Origin: JBDHWG01 sp039810085
Lineage (GTDB): Bacteria > Chloroflexota > Anaerolineae > Epilineales > JAHCIE01
Reading direction: 5' to 3'
Assembly (NCBI GenBank): GCA_039810085.1
Contig: JBDHWG010000004.1
Span: 124,001-188,000 of the forward strand
Length of the DNA: 64,000 bases
Shown: piece by piece, positions 27,094-36,602 of the stretch
Layout of the letters: the number at the start of each line of letters is the position of its first letter
How positions within the stretch are numbered: the stretch's first letter is position 1
Position numbers and translations under genes: made by a program
The notes under the pieces: generated by a model
Database searches by the model: none
Seen by the model: the letters and a program-made list of their open reading frames with translations, nothing else
What the model was told of the DNA's origin: nothing

Positions 27094-29541
27094 TCACCCC
27101 ATCGTCACCTCCACCGCATGGCGGCTTCCGGGCGGCGTCGCGGGGATGTGGTTGTCGGAGAGGGCCTGGCCGTCGAGGCGGACTTCCTTGACGCCGTGGC
27201 TGACATGGTTCGGGTTGCGCACGGTGATGTCGTAGGTCGCGCCGCGATACTGGCGCGTGACGCGGAAGCCGTCCCATCCAGTGGGGATCGCCGGGTCGAT
27301 GAGCAGGCCGTCGTGGTCCGGGCGGACGCCCAGGATCCACTGCGTCGCCGCCACCAGGTTCCAGGCGGCGGTGCCGGTCAGCCAGGAGTTCTTGGCCTCG
27401 CCGTGCGTCGCGGCGTCGCGTCCGGCGATCATCTGGGCGTAGACGTATGGCTCGCAGCGGTGGACGTCGCTGATAGCTTCCCGCGCCGAGGGGTTGATGC
27501 GCGTGTAGTAGTCGAAAGCGGCGTCACCGTTGCCCAGCCGCGCCTCAGCGATCATGATCCACGGGTTCGTGTGGCAGAAGACACCGGCGTTTTCCTTGTA
27601 GCCCGGCGGGTAGCTGGAAATCTCGCCCAGGTTGAGGTAGTAGCGCGTGTAGGCCGGCTGGTGGAGGACAACGCCGTGGGGCGTCGCAAGGCGCTCGCGC
27701 ACCAAGTCGAGGGCTTGCCGCGCCTCGCCGCTCGCCAGGCCGATGCCGGCCAGCACGCACATCCCCTGCGGCTCGATGTAGATTTGCCCTTCCTCGCACT
27801 CCCACGAGCCGACCTTGGCGCTGAAGCGGTCGTAGGCGCGAAGGAACCACGCGCCGTCCCAGCCGTGGGTCAACACCGTGTGCGCCATCGCCCGCGCTTG
27901 CTGGGTGTAGCGGTCCGCGTCGGCGCCGTCGCGGTAGTGGCGCACGATGTCGGCCATCTCATCCGCGGCTAGGACGAATAGGCCGCCGATGAACACCGAC
28001 TCGGCCGTCGTCGAGTCGCCTTCGTCCTCGTGGGTCTGGAAGGACTCGCCCGGCTCCGACGAGAAGCAGTTCAGGTTGAGGCAGTCATTCCAGTCGGCGT
28101 GGCCGATCTGGGGCAGCCCGTGGGGGCCGAGCCGGCCCATGGTGTATTGCAGGGCGCGTTCAAGGTGCTCGAACAGCGGCGTCTCAGTGCCTGGCGTGTT
28201 GTCGTAGGGCACACGCTCGGCCAGGATGCTGCTGTCGCCCGTCTCCTTGAGATACGCGCCAACGGCCAGGACCAGCCAGAGCGGGTCATCGTTGAAGCCG
28301 CCCCCGACGGCGTTGTTGCCGCGCTTGGTGAGGGGCTGATACTGGTGGTACGCGCCGCCGTTAGGCAGTTGGGTCGCGGCCAGGTCGAGCAGGCGCTCGC
28401 GGGCGCGGTCGGGCAACAGGTGGACGAAGCCCAGGAGGTCCTGGTTCGAGTCGCGGAAGCCCATGCCGCGCCCGATGCCCGATTCGTAGAGCGAGGCGCT
28501 GCGCGAGAGGTTGAACGTCGCCATCACCTGGTACTGATTCCAGGTGTTGACCATGCGGTTGATGTGTTCGTCGGGCGTCTCCGTCTGGTAGGCGCTCAAC
28601 AGCGTGGCCCAATGCGCGCGGAGCTGGGCGAAGGCGGCGTCCAGGTTGGCCGGGTCGGTATAGCGCGCGATCGTGGGCAGGGCGCGCGACACGTTGAGCT
28701 TGCCGTCCGGCGTGAACTTTTGGTCACGCGGGTTCTCGACGTAGCCGAGCAGGAAGATGACCTCGCGGGTCTCGCCTGGTGGCAGGGATAGGCTGACTTG
28801 GTGCGCGGCGATGGGGGACCAGCCGTGGGCGAAAGAGTTGCGGCAGCGGCCCTCCGCGACGGCGAGCGGCGCATCGAAGCCGCGATACGGGCCAAGGAAT
28901 ATCTCGCGCTGTGTGTCAAAGGCTGTGATGGGGGCGGAGCAGGCGAAGTAGGCAAAGTGGTCGCGGCGCTCGCGGTACTCCGTCCTGTGGTAGATGATGC
29001 CGCGCTTGGTATCGACCTCGACCTCACCCGTGTTGTAGTTGCGCTGGAAGTTGGTCTGGTCGTCCCACGCATCCCACAGGCAGAACTCTACGACCGAGAA
29101 CATCTCTAGAGTCACCGCTTCGCCGCTGCCGTTCGTCACCTCGACGCGCCACACCTCCAGGTTTTCCCCCTGCGGCACAAAGGCGGTGAGACGGGCGTCA
29201 ATGCCGCGATAGGTGGAGGAGATGATGGAGTAGCCGAGGCCGTGGCGCGTCTCGAAACGCTCGAGCGGCTTACGCATCGGCTGCCATGTCGGCGACCAGG
29301 TGTCGCCATCGGGCAGGCGCAGATAGAGCGCTCGCCCGCCGCTATCCGCCGTTGGGCTATTGTAGCGGTAGCGGGTGAGGCGGCGCAGGCGCGCGTCGCG
29401 GTAGAACGAGTAGCCGCCTCCGGTATGGGTAAACATGGCAAAGTAGTTCTCCTGGCCGAGGTAGTTGATCCAGGGGAGGGGGGTGTCCGGGCGTTCGATG
29501 ACATACTCGCGGGCCTGGTCGTCAAAGTGACCGTAGCGCAT
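27094..29541 (-). CDS. GH94 phosphorylase, cellobiose phosphorylase-like
   Basis: An 815-residue GH94 enzyme, the normal length for cellobiose phosphorylase. N-terminal beta-sandwich with PWINYLGQENYFAMFTHTG; (alpha/alpha)6 barrel with GIGRGMGFRDSNQDLLGFVH, then the catalytic-acid region GHADWNDCLN (Asp483 or Asp486); later YPPGYKENAGVFCHTNPW and WLTGTAAWNLVAATQWILG. GH94 enzymes split cellobiose, or related beta-glucosides, with phosphate to give glucose 1-phosphate. No signal peptide, so it acts in the cytoplasm. Laminaribiose or cellobionate phosphorylase are alternatives within the family. Confidence 0.9.
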   Translation of the reverse strand: MRYGHFDDQAREYVIERPDTPLPWINYLGQENYFAMFTHTGGGYSFYRDARLRRLTRYRYNSPTADSGGRALYLRLPDGDTWSPTWQPMRKPLERFETRHGLGYSIISSTYRGIDARLTAFVPQGENLEVWRVEVTNGSGEAVTLEMFSVVEFCLWDAWDDQTNFQRNYNTGEVEVDTKRGIIYHRTEYRERRDHFAYFACSAPITAFDTQREIFLGPYRGFDAPLAVAEGRCRNSFAHGWSPIAAHQVSLSLPPGETREVIFLLGYVENPRDQKFTPDGKLNVSRALPTIARYTDPANLDAAFAQLRAHWATLLSAYQTETPDEHINRMVNTWNQYQVMATFNLSRSASLYESGIGRGMGFRDSNQDLLGFVHLLPDRARERLLDLAATQLPNGGAYHQYQPLTKRGNNAVGGGFNDDPLWLVLAVGAYLKETGDSSILAERVPYDNTPGTETPLFEHLERALQYTMGRLGPHGLPQIGHADWNDCLNLNCFSSEPGESFQTHEDEGDSTTAESVFIGGLFVLAADEMADIVRHYRDGADADRYTQQARAMAHTVLTHGWDGAWFLRAYDRFSAKVGSWECEEGQIYIEPQGMCVLAGIGLASGEARQALDLVRERLATPHGVVLHQPAYTRYYLNLGEISSYPPGYKENAGVFCHTNPWIMIAEARLGNGDAAFDYYTRINPSAREAISDVHRCEPYVYAQMIAGRDAATHGEAKNSWLTGTAAWNLVAATQWILGVRPDHDGLLIDPAIPTGWDGFRVTRQYRGATYDITVRNPNHVSHGVKEVRLDGQALSDNHIPATPPGSRHAVEVTMG

Positions 29542-29592
29542 TGCATGGCTCCATAGATTTGTTGAGGAACACGAAACCGAAGCGGACGGGTC

Positions 29593-32274
29593 TCACGGCG
29601 GCGAGGCCCAGCCGAAACGCGCAAGAACGCTGGCAATGGCGAACTCGCTCCCGCGCAGCAGGATGGATGGGATGAACAGAACTGCCAGGAACAAGACGGC
29701 CGCCGCGATGGGCAGGATGATGGTCTTCCAGCCGCGCAGGCGCAGGGCCTGTTGGGCCGCCAACCACTCGGCGACAAAGAACAGCACCAGCGACAGGCTG
29801 GTGGTCGTCGTGCCCACTCCTGGCGCGAAGCTCAGCAGGGCGATGAGGCGGAACACGTTGGCGAAGCCAAGCGCCCGAAATAGGACTGTGTAGGATGCGC
29901 GCCCGCCCAGCCAGCGGCCGGCGACCTGGAAGACGAGCACGTTGGGGACGACGGCGGCGAAGTTGCTGGCGAAGATGCCAATGGTCTGGCTGAGGGTCTG
30001 CTCCGGTAAGGCGAAAACGAGTGTGTTGACCACGGCGCCGACCAGCACAAGCAGCAATGCCGGTCCCTGGGCGTACGGGTCAGCGGCGATGGCGCGGAAG
30101 CCGCGCGCACTCAGCGAGAGCGCCTGAACAACTTGCCCTAGCCATGTACGCACATCGGCGAGGCCGCGCCCCATCATGCGCAGCGACCACGGGTTGGCCT
30201 CGGCGACGCTCTCCGCTGGGGGGATCATGGTGGGCGCGGGACGGTCCCGACGCGCGTTGAGCACGGCGTACACGTCGGCGGAGTTCGACGTTGGCGGGAC
30301 GGTCATGTCGGGCGGATGGAGAATGAACGCGTCGGTTTGCTCACCGCCGAGGCCGCCGTGGGAGCCGATAAGCTCCTCCATTGCCGCCACCGTCCCATCC
30401 GGGTACAGCGTGCTATTGACGATGAGGTCGCCGGAGTGCGGAAAATCGGCGATGCGCCGCACCTGCTGGGCGCGAAAGTCGGGATTGCCATACGGCGCAA
30501 GCGGGTCCTCCCCCGTGACTTCGCCAGTATGCAGATTGCGCGCGCCGTGTTTGCCGAGAACAATTGGCGTGAGGTTGTCGTCGTACGCGACGACGAAGCC
30601 GATACCCTCGTGCTGCACGATGGCATCCACGAGGCCCGGATGGGTGTCATTCAGCTCGCTGACCGGAGTCTTGCCAGGACGGGTGTCGAAGTAGACCTGG
30701 GCCAAATTGCCGCTGCCGCACACGACGACTTTGGCATCCTCGGCGACGCTCTGAACGCCCCTCGGCGTGACGCGGTCGAGGGCGCGGGTCGTTCGCTGCA
30801 ACGTCGCGCGCCCGATGCGTCCGCCGATCCCTAGCGCCTGGGCATTCTGTAGCTCGCCAACCATGGCGATCATCGACATCGAACCCTGGTCGCCGCTCTC
30901 GATATCGGCGACCTTAGCGCCGCCGGATAGCCGCTCCTCGATGAACGTCTTGAGGTCGTAGCCGTAGCGCTGCTTGAAGGTGGCGCCGAAGGACTGGCCG
31001 TGGTCGGAGAGGATGATGATCTCGTAGGGGCGCGGCGCGTGATGAGCCATCGTCTCGCGGAGCTTGCCGATGACCTTGTCGTACTGGCGAAGCGTGCGGA
31101 AAGCATCGTGCGTCCACGGCCCAGAGTGGTGTGCGACTTCATCATAGCCCACATACGTGCTGTAGAGGACCGGACTGCCGCGCACGATGTCGAGGCCGAG
31201 CAGGTAGGCCGGAATGTCGCGCATGAGGGTGGTGGTTGCGGCGCGGATGAACGGGTAGAAATGCGCCGTGCGGTTGAGGCGCGGCTGGACGTTGCGCACG
31301 CGTTGCCAAAATCCCTCCCACAGTTCCACGACCACGTCCCACAGGAAGAGAACCACGGCCCGCGAGAAGAAGAAAGGGTCGAGGAAGAGGTAGTAGAAGT
31401 CCTGGGCGCGCCGCCGCAATTCCTCGGGCGACCCACCGGTTAGGGTTGCAATGGTTAGCTGCGACTTGAGCGCATCGCCGGCCAGCATGTTGTTGATGCT
31501 CGATCCGCCGCGCATCAAGCCGTCGCCCTTGGCATAGCGGGCGTTGATGAGGGGCGCGTCCCTCCCTGAGACAAACAGCTTGCCCTGGTCCTTGTCGTAC
31601 CAGCGGAATGATGGGATGTCGAAGTTGTCGCCGAACATGATGCCCGACTGGCACGCCGAGGTCTGCGACGGCAGGCCGCAGTCGATGGGGGAGAGGATGT
31701 AGCCTTGCTCCTTGATGAGGCCCAGAGTATTGGGCATCCAACCGCTAGCGAGGGCCTGCTTCATGTGCCAGTAGCTCAGCCCGTCGATTTCGAGCAGCAC
31801 CAGGCCCGCGACATCCTCCGCACAATCAGGGAAACGTTCGCGCCCGCTGAGGCGCGTGATGAGACCGCTGAAGAAAGACTCGTCCTCGTTGATGGGGATG
31901 AACGTCGTCAGGAAGACGTTGACGGCCGCCAGGACGAGCGCGCCGACGAAGGCGGGAATGAAGCCGTCGACGGTGAAGCCCTGGATGAGTTGGCCGGTGA
32001 GCCAGAGTGTCACGGCATTCAGGAAGAAGCCGACGATGAGGACGGCGATGAAGCCGAGGGGCAGCGCGAGGAGGAGAAGGACAGGGCGAATGAGCAGGTT
32101 GATGGATGCCAGGACCAGCGCTGCCGCTGTGGCGATAATCAGTCCCGTCAGGATCGGGCCACTGATCGTGAAACCGGGCACGATCCAGGCCGTGATGAGG
32201 ATGGAGACTGCTTCCACGAACCAGACAAGGGCGAAACGCGCCAGAAGACGAAGCAGGCGCTGGAGCGTGAGCAT
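29593..32274 (-). CDS. Membrane phosphodiesterase fusion: YvlD-type holin domain, alkaline-phosphatase-fold domain, Yip1-like tail
   Basis: 893 residues in three parts. Residues 1-130 form four hydrophobic segments matching the Phage_holin_4_2/YvlD domain. Residues 150-690 are an alkaline-phosphatase/type I phosphodiesterase domain: VLLEIDGLSYWHM (first metal Asp), GLPSQTSACQSGIMFG with a Thr/Ser nucleophile position, YVGYDEVAHHSGPW and IILSDHGQSFGATF (metal Asp/His pair). The last 200 residues hold about five membrane segments reminiscent of Yip1. The catalytic domain is likely on the outer face of the membrane, where it could hydrolyse phosphodiesters of glycans or lipids. Several Chloroflexota and actinobacterial proteins have a holin-PDE layout; the added tail is less common in my experience. 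Confidence 0.75.
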   Translation of the reverse strand: MLTLQRLLRLLARFALVWFVEAVSILITAWIVPGFTISGPILTGLIIATAAALVLASINLLIRPVLLLLALPLGFIAVLIVGFFLNAVTLWLTGQLIQGFTVDGFIPAFVGALVLAAVNVFLTTFIPINEDESFFSGLITRLSGRERFPDCAEDVAGLVLLEIDGLSYWHMKQALASGWMPNTLGLIKEQGYILSPIDCGLPSQTSACQSGIMFGDNFDIPSFRWYDKDQGKLFVSGRDAPLINARYAKGDGLMRGGSSINNMLAGDALKSQLTIATLTGGSPEELRRRAQDFYYLFLDPFFFSRAVVLFLWDVVVELWEGFWQRVRNVQPRLNRTAHFYPFIRAATTTLMRDIPAYLLGLDIVRGSPVLYSTYVGYDEVAHHSGPWTHDAFRTLRQYDKVIGKLRETMAHHAPRPYEIIILSDHGQSFGATFKQRYGYDLKTFIEERLSGGAKVADIESGDQGSMSMIAMVGELQNAQALGIGGRIGRATLQRTTRALDRVTPRGVQSVAEDAKVVVCGSGNLAQVYFDTRPGKTPVSELNDTHPGLVDAIVQHEGIGFVVAYDDNLTPIVLGKHGARNLHTGEVTGEDPLAPYGNPDFRAQQVRRIADFPHSGDLIVNSTLYPDGTVAAMEELIGSHGGLGGEQTDAFILHPPDMTVPPTSNSADVYAVLNARRDRPAPTMIPPAESVAEANPWSLRMMGRGLADVRTWLGQVVQALSLSARGFRAIAADPYAQGPALLLVLVGAVVNTLVFALPEQTLSQTIGIFASNFAAVVPNVLVFQVAGRWLGGRASYTVLFRALGFANVFRLIALLSFAPGVGTTTTSLSLVLFFVAEWLAAQQALRLRGWKTIILPIAAAVLFLAVLFIPSILLRGSEFAIASVLARFGWASPP

Positions 32275-32328
32275 AGCAACCTTATGGGGTGGATGATGTG
32301 TAGATTGTATGCCCGGCGTGTGGGGGCG

Positions 32329-34614
32329 TCAAGAAGAAATGAGCCGCCAGAGCGTCTCTGCCGTCAACGGCATGTCCACGTTGCGCACGCCCAATGGGGC
32401 GAGCGCGTCCACAACGGCGTTGACAATGGCCGGTGGCGCACCGATGGTGCCCGCTTCGCCTATTCCTTTAGCGCCAAGCGGGTTGAGTGGCGAAGGGGTC
32501 TCTAGAAACGCGGTGACGACGTCCGGCATCTGCGTGGCGCGCAGAATGCCGTAGTCCATGAAACTCGCGGTGAGCATCTGCCCTGATTCGTCGTAGACGA
32601 CGGCTTCGCTCAGCGCCTCGCCCAATCCCTGCGCCAGGGAGCCGAAGACTTGCCCCTCGGCCAGCAGCGGGTTAATGATGCGCCCGGCGTCGTCCACGGC
32701 GACGAACTTCTTGATGGCTACACGCCCCGTGTGCCGGTCAATTTCAACGACTGCCCCATACGCGCCATATCCAAATGCGGGACCCGGGGGAGCAAAATGG
32801 GCCGTCTCTTCCAGCCCCCCTTCCATTCCCGTCGGCAACCGCGCCGCGTCGTAGGCAGCAGCCGCAACCTCCGCGAACGCGATGCCGCGCTCAGGCGCGC
32901 CGCGAACGATGAGGCGGCCGTCACGCCACGCGATGTCCTCCGGTGCGGCTTCCAGCAGGTGGCTGGCGATTTCGGCTGCCCTGGCCTTCACCTTGTCGAG
33001 CGCTTCCGATAGCGCCCCACCGGCCACAGCCGTGGTGCGGCTGGCGAATGTTCCAATGCCTTGCGGAACCAGCGCCGTGTCGCCGCTTTCTACGATGATG
33101 CGATCTAGCTCGATGCCCAGCGCATCGGCTGCAATTTGAGAGAAAATCGTGTCGTGTCCCTGGCCGCTGGAGGTTGCGCCGGTCCGGATACGAACCTGGC
33201 CGTTTGGCTCGACCTTGACCGTCGCATTCTCCCACAGCATTCCCGACTGCTCGATGTAGAGGCTCAACCCGATGCCGACCAGCCTTCCCTCAGCGCGGGC
33301 GCGGCCCTGCTCCTCGCGCTGTTTCGCATATTCTAGAAGCTCCAGGCAGCGATCCAGGCAGCCCTCGTAGTCGCCCGAGTCGTAGGTCGCGCCGAGCGCC
33401 GTGTGGTAGGGGAAGCGGTCGGACGAGACCAGGTTGCGGCGGCGAACCTCAGCCGGGTCGATGCCCAGCTCGCGGGCCGTCAGGTCAACCATGCGCTCGA
33501 TGATGAACGCCGCTTCCGGTCGCCCCGCGCCACGATAAGCGCCGGTCGGCGGCTTGTTCGTCACCACGCCCGTCATCTCGACGCGGACCGCAGCGATCGC
33601 GTACGCGCCGTTGAGATAGTTGACAACGTGCATCGTGGGAATGCCCAACTGGTACGCCCCCGCGTCAACAATCAAATGTGCTCTCAGCCCCCGGATGTGG
33701 CCGTCACCATCAACGGCCACCTCGACATCGGCGTCCAGCCCACGTCCCTGGTACGTCGTCAGCAAGTTAGCCTGGCGGTCCTCGATCCACTTGACCGGAC
33801 GGCGCAAGTTCACGGCAAGCCACGCGCTCACAAAGCACTCTACTGGGATCGAGCTTTTGCTGCCGAAAGCGCCCCCTACGGCCGGTACGACCACGCGGAT
33901 CCTGTCTTCAGGCCGCTTCAACACCTGCGCGAGTTGCGCTCGCGGGCCGTATGGCCCCTGCGCTGACACCCAGGCGGTGAGCAGGTCCGCCGAGGGGTCA
34001 TAGGTGGCGACGACGCCGCGCGTCTCCATCGGCGCAGCAGCGAGGCGTGGGATGTGGAACGAGCCGCGCACGACATGCGCCGCGTCGCGGAAGGCCGCGT
34101 CGGTGTCCCCGCTGCCGCGCTGGACGCGCAAAGCGATGTTGTTTCGCGCACTGGCATGGATGGGCGGCCCATTCGCCGCGTCCCGCGCTACAGAGACGAC
34201 GGGCAGCGGGTCGTAATCGACGGCCACCAGGTCGGCGGCATCCTGGGCCTGGGCGAGCGTCTCGGCGGCGACAACGGCCACGGCCTGCCCGACATAGCAG
34301 ACGGTGTCGCTCGCCAGGATGGGGTGGGGCAGGGGAACAGCTTCGATGCCCGGCATGCCGCGCCAGGGCATCGGGGCGAGGTGGCCGGCGATGTCGTCCG
34401 CTGTGACGACGGCGACGACGCCTGGGGCCTTGCGAGCCGCCGAGACGTCGATGGCGGTGATGCGGGCGTGGGCGAACGGGCTGCGGACGGCGACGACGTG
34501 GAGCATGTCTGGCAACACGATGTCGCCCACGTAGGTCGCCGCGCCCGTGAGATACAGCAAGTCCTCACGGCGCTTGAGGGATCGCCCGATGTAGCCTGAC
34601 GTCGCGCTGGTCAT
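32329..34614 (-). CDS. Molybdenum hydroxylase large subunit (xanthine dehydrogenase / CoxL form II)
   Basis: A 761-residue molybdopterin-binding subunit. The CoxL-type active-site loop is AYRGAGR, the form-II signature (form I reads AYxCSFR). PAVGGAFGSKSSIPVECF and TSSGQGHDTIFSQI are cofactor-binding blocks, and the C-terminal GAKGIGEAGTIGAP contains the catalytic Glu. The family hydroxylates aromatic or N-heterocyclic compounds or aldehydes with water as oxygen source. The iron-sulfur and FAD subunits are not adjacent, which is unusual. The gene follows the mannose-6-phosphate isomerase gene by 22 bp, so it may be in the same transcript. Confidence 0.85.
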   Translation of the reverse strand: MTSATSGYIGRSLKRREDLLYLTGAATYVGDIVLPDMLHVVAVRSPFAHARITAIDVSAARKAPGVVAVVTADDIAGHLAPMPWRGMPGIEAVPLPHPILASDTVCYVGQAVAVVAAETLAQAQDAADLVAVDYDPLPVVSVARDAANGPPIHASARNNIALRVQRGSGDTDAAFRDAAHVVRGSFHIPRLAAAPMETRGVVATYDPSADLLTAWVSAQGPYGPRAQLAQVLKRPEDRIRVVVPAVGGAFGSKSSIPVECFVSAWLAVNLRRPVKWIEDRQANLLTTYQGRGLDADVEVAVDGDGHIRGLRAHLIVDAGAYQLGIPTMHVVNYLNGAYAIAAVRVEMTGVVTNKPPTGAYRGAGRPEAAFIIERMVDLTARELGIDPAEVRRRNLVSSDRFPYHTALGATYDSGDYEGCLDRCLELLEYAKQREEQGRARAEGRLVGIGLSLYIEQSGMLWENATVKVEPNGQVRIRTGATSSGQGHDTIFSQIAADALGIELDRIIVESGDTALVPQGIGTFASRTTAVAGGALSEALDKVKARAAEIASHLLEAAPEDIAWRDGRLIVRGAPERGIAFAEVAAAAYDAARLPTGMEGGLEETAHFAPPGPAFGYGAYGAVVEIDRHTGRVAIKKFVAVDDAGRIINPLLAEGQVFGSLAQGLGEALSEAVVYDESGQMLTASFMDYGILRATQMPDVVTAFLETPSPLNPLGAKGIGEAGTIGAPPAIVNAVVDALAPLGVRNVDMPLTAETLWRLISS

Positions 34615-34636
34615 CGTTTCTCATCTCCTCTGGCGT

Positions 34637-35608
34637 CTACGAGACGTAGCAGCGCAGGAACGTGACCTCCGGCGCCGGAACGAACTGGTACGCGCCGAGG
34701 GACGCGGGCAGGACGACGGCGTGACCGCGCGGCAGATGCAGGCTGCCATCTCGCCAGGTGAGGTCCGTTGCCCCCCCGATCACCGCCACAATCTCGAAGG
34801 TCGCCTCGTCCGTTGCGAGGGGCGTCCGCTCGCGCAGTTCCCAGCGTTCCATGACGAAGTAGGGGCACTCGACAAGCAGCGACCGGCCCGGCGCAAGCGG
34901 CTGCGGCGCGAGCTTGGCGGGCGCAGGGCTGTCGAAGTTCGTCACGGCGAGGGCCTGGTCGATGTGCAGGTCGCGTTTCTGCCCCTGAGCGTCGCGGCGG
35001 TCGTAGTCGTACACGCGGTAGGTGAGGTCTGACTTCTCCTGGATCTCGAACAGCATCACCCCCGCGTTGATGGCGTGCATCGTCCCGGCCGGGACGAAGA
35101 TAGTGTCACCGGCGGCCACCGGCACGTAGCGCAGCGTTTCCAGGGCGGCGCCCCGCGCGACGGCCTCGGCAAACTGCTCGCGGTTGGTCGGCGTCCTGAA
35201 ACCGTGAATGACGGCAGCGCCTTGCGCGGCCTGGAGGATGTGCCAGGCCTCGGTCTTACCGTGGAACCCCGTGGCCGCTTCGACGGAGTGGGCGTAGTCG
35301 TCGTCGGGATGCACCTGCACCGATAGGTCGGCGGCGGCGTCGATGAATTTCGCCAGGAGGGGGAAGTCCTCGCCCCAACGCTCGAAGCTGCGCGTCCCAA
35401 CCAGGGCCGGTCCGTATAGGCCGACCAGGTCCTTGAGTGTTGCCCCCTCATGCGGGCCGCCGATAACGTGGTTGTGTTCGTACACCAGCCAGATTTCCGC
35501 CAGGTTCGGCGGCGCGTCGGTGAGGCCAGCGAAGGCTGCCAGGGCGCTGCCGCCCCACAGACGGCAATCAAGCTTCGGCTCAAGCTGGATGGGCGAGAGA
35601 TGCGGCAC
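34637..35608 (-). CDS. manA: Mannose-6-phosphate isomerase, class I
   Basis: A zinc-dependent type I phosphomannose isomerase of 323 residues. QVHPDDDYAHSVE and GKTEAWHIL hold the metal ligands (Gln, His, Glu) and FVPAGTMHAINAG the fourth (His). It converts mannose 6-phosphate to fructose 6-phosphate. The frame runs open to 35899, but the upstream 97 codons are a shadow of the mannonate dehydratase gene; the GTG at 35608 is the most reasonable start, with AAAGGAG about 13 bp upstream, and it overlaps the end of that gene by 29 bp. It links GH130 products to glycolysis. Confidence 0.85.
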   Translation of the reverse strand: MPHLSPIQLEPKLDCRLWGGSALAAFAGLTDAPPNLAEIWLVYEHNHVIGGPHEGATLKDLVGLYGPALVGTRSFERWGEDFPLLAKFIDAAADLSVQVHPDDDYAHSVEAATGFHGKTEAWHILQAAQGAAVIHGFRTPTNREQFAEAVARGAALETLRYVPVAAGDTIFVPAGTMHAINAGVMLFEIQEKSDLTYRVYDYDRRDAQGQKRDLHIDQALAVTNFDSPAPAKLAPQPLAPGRSLLVECPYFVMERWELRERTPLATDEATFEIVAVIGGATDLTWRDGSLHLPRGHAVVLPASLGAYQFVPAPEVTFLRCYVS

Positions 35609-36602
35609 TGTCTTGCACGCGCTCCTTTGCCTTACCGTAGACGGCCTCGTGCAGCCCGCGAATGTAACCGATTGCGAACAGGCGGCCGATGGAGGAATAG
35701 CCCGGGTTGTCGTTGCTGTCGCCCGCCATTGTCGGGACGTGGTCCGGGCGCAGGACACCGTCGAAGCCGATGTCGTAGTATGACTGCATGCACGCCAGCA
35801 GGTCCGTGGGGCCGGCGTCGTGAAATGTTTCGACAAACCGCTCTGGTGTTCCCGCCACGTCGCGCATGTGGACGAACGAAATCTTGCCCTGCCGCCCAAA
35901 GTGACGGATGACCGACGGCAGGTCGTTTGTCATCAGCGCGAAGTTGCCCTGGCAGAGGGTGATGGTGTTCATCGGGCTGGGCGCGATGTCCACGAGGCGC
36001 TGGAAGTTGTCCACCGAGCGCATGATGCGAGCGATGCCGCGAATCGGCGACAGGGGCGGGTCATCCGGGTGCATCGAGAGCTTGACGCCGGCGCGCTCTG
36101 CCACGGGCAAGACACGCTGCAGGAAGTGGGCCAACGTCTCCCAGAGCGTCGCATCATCGATTGGGGCGCCGTCGAGGGGCGGCGCGTCCCTCATCAGCGA
36201 GTGGTCGTAGCCCGTGACCAGCGCTCCGCCGCGCGCTGGCGTCGTGGTCGAGGTCCGCATCCAGTTGAAGCCGGTCATCCACTCGTAGCACCACACGGGA
36301 ATGCCGAGCCGCCCCATGTTCTCGATCAAGGTGCAGACCGTGTCGATTTCTTCGTCGCCGCCGGGTAAGCCGCGCTTGGCCCTGTCCAGCGGCGGCCGCG
36401 CCTCGATGACGGCCAGCTTGAAGCCAGCGTTCTCGTAGCGGGTCTTCATCCGTAGCAGGGGCATGTAGTCCCAGGGGCGATCCGTCCCATTGAACGGATC
36501 ATCGAAGGGAAGGCCACCGACAGCGTAGTCGACGCCGGCCTGGCGCGCCAGGGTCCACAGAAGGGACGGCTGCGGGGGGAGGAACTCGGCGATGTGCATC
36601 AT
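35580..36602 (-). CDS. uxuA: Mannonate dehydratase
   Basis: A 340-residue TIM-barrel enzyme of the UxuA family. KLSMHPDDPPLSPIRGIAR, TLCQGNFALM, ISFVHMRDVAGTPERFVE and VLRPDHVPTMAGD are the metal-binding and active-site blocks (His, Cys, His, Asp/His). It dehydrates D-mannonate to 2-keto-3-deoxygluconate in hexuronate catabolism. It overlaps the following ROK gene's stop by 4 bp (36599-36602) and the ManA start by 29 bp, so translation is tightly coupled. Together with GH130 it suggests use of mannan or glucuronate-containing polysaccharide. Confidence 0.88.
   Translation of the reverse strand: MMHIAEFLPPQPSLLWTLARQAGVDYAVGGLPFDDPFNGTDRPWDYMPLLRMKTRYENAGFKLAVIEARPPLDRAKRGLPGGDEEIDTVCTLIENMGRLGIPVWCYEWMTGFNWMRTSTTTPARGGALVTGYDHSLMRDAPPLDGAPIDDATLWETLAHFLQRVLPVAERAGVKLSMHPDDPPLSPIRGIARIMRSVDNFQRLVDIAPSPMNTITLCQGNFALMTNDLPSVIRHFGRQGKISFVHMRDVAGTPERFVETFHDAGPTDLLACMQSYYDIGFDGVLRPDHVPTMAGDSNDNPGYSSIGRLFAIGYIRGLHEAVYGKAKERVQDSAASLAHPA

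Noticed and set aside
35609..35899. Upstream extension of the mannose-6-phosphate isomerase frame
   Set aside because: The translated segment is Thr/Ser/Arg-rich shadow sequence of the mannonate dehydratase gene; the isomerase domain begins after 35608.
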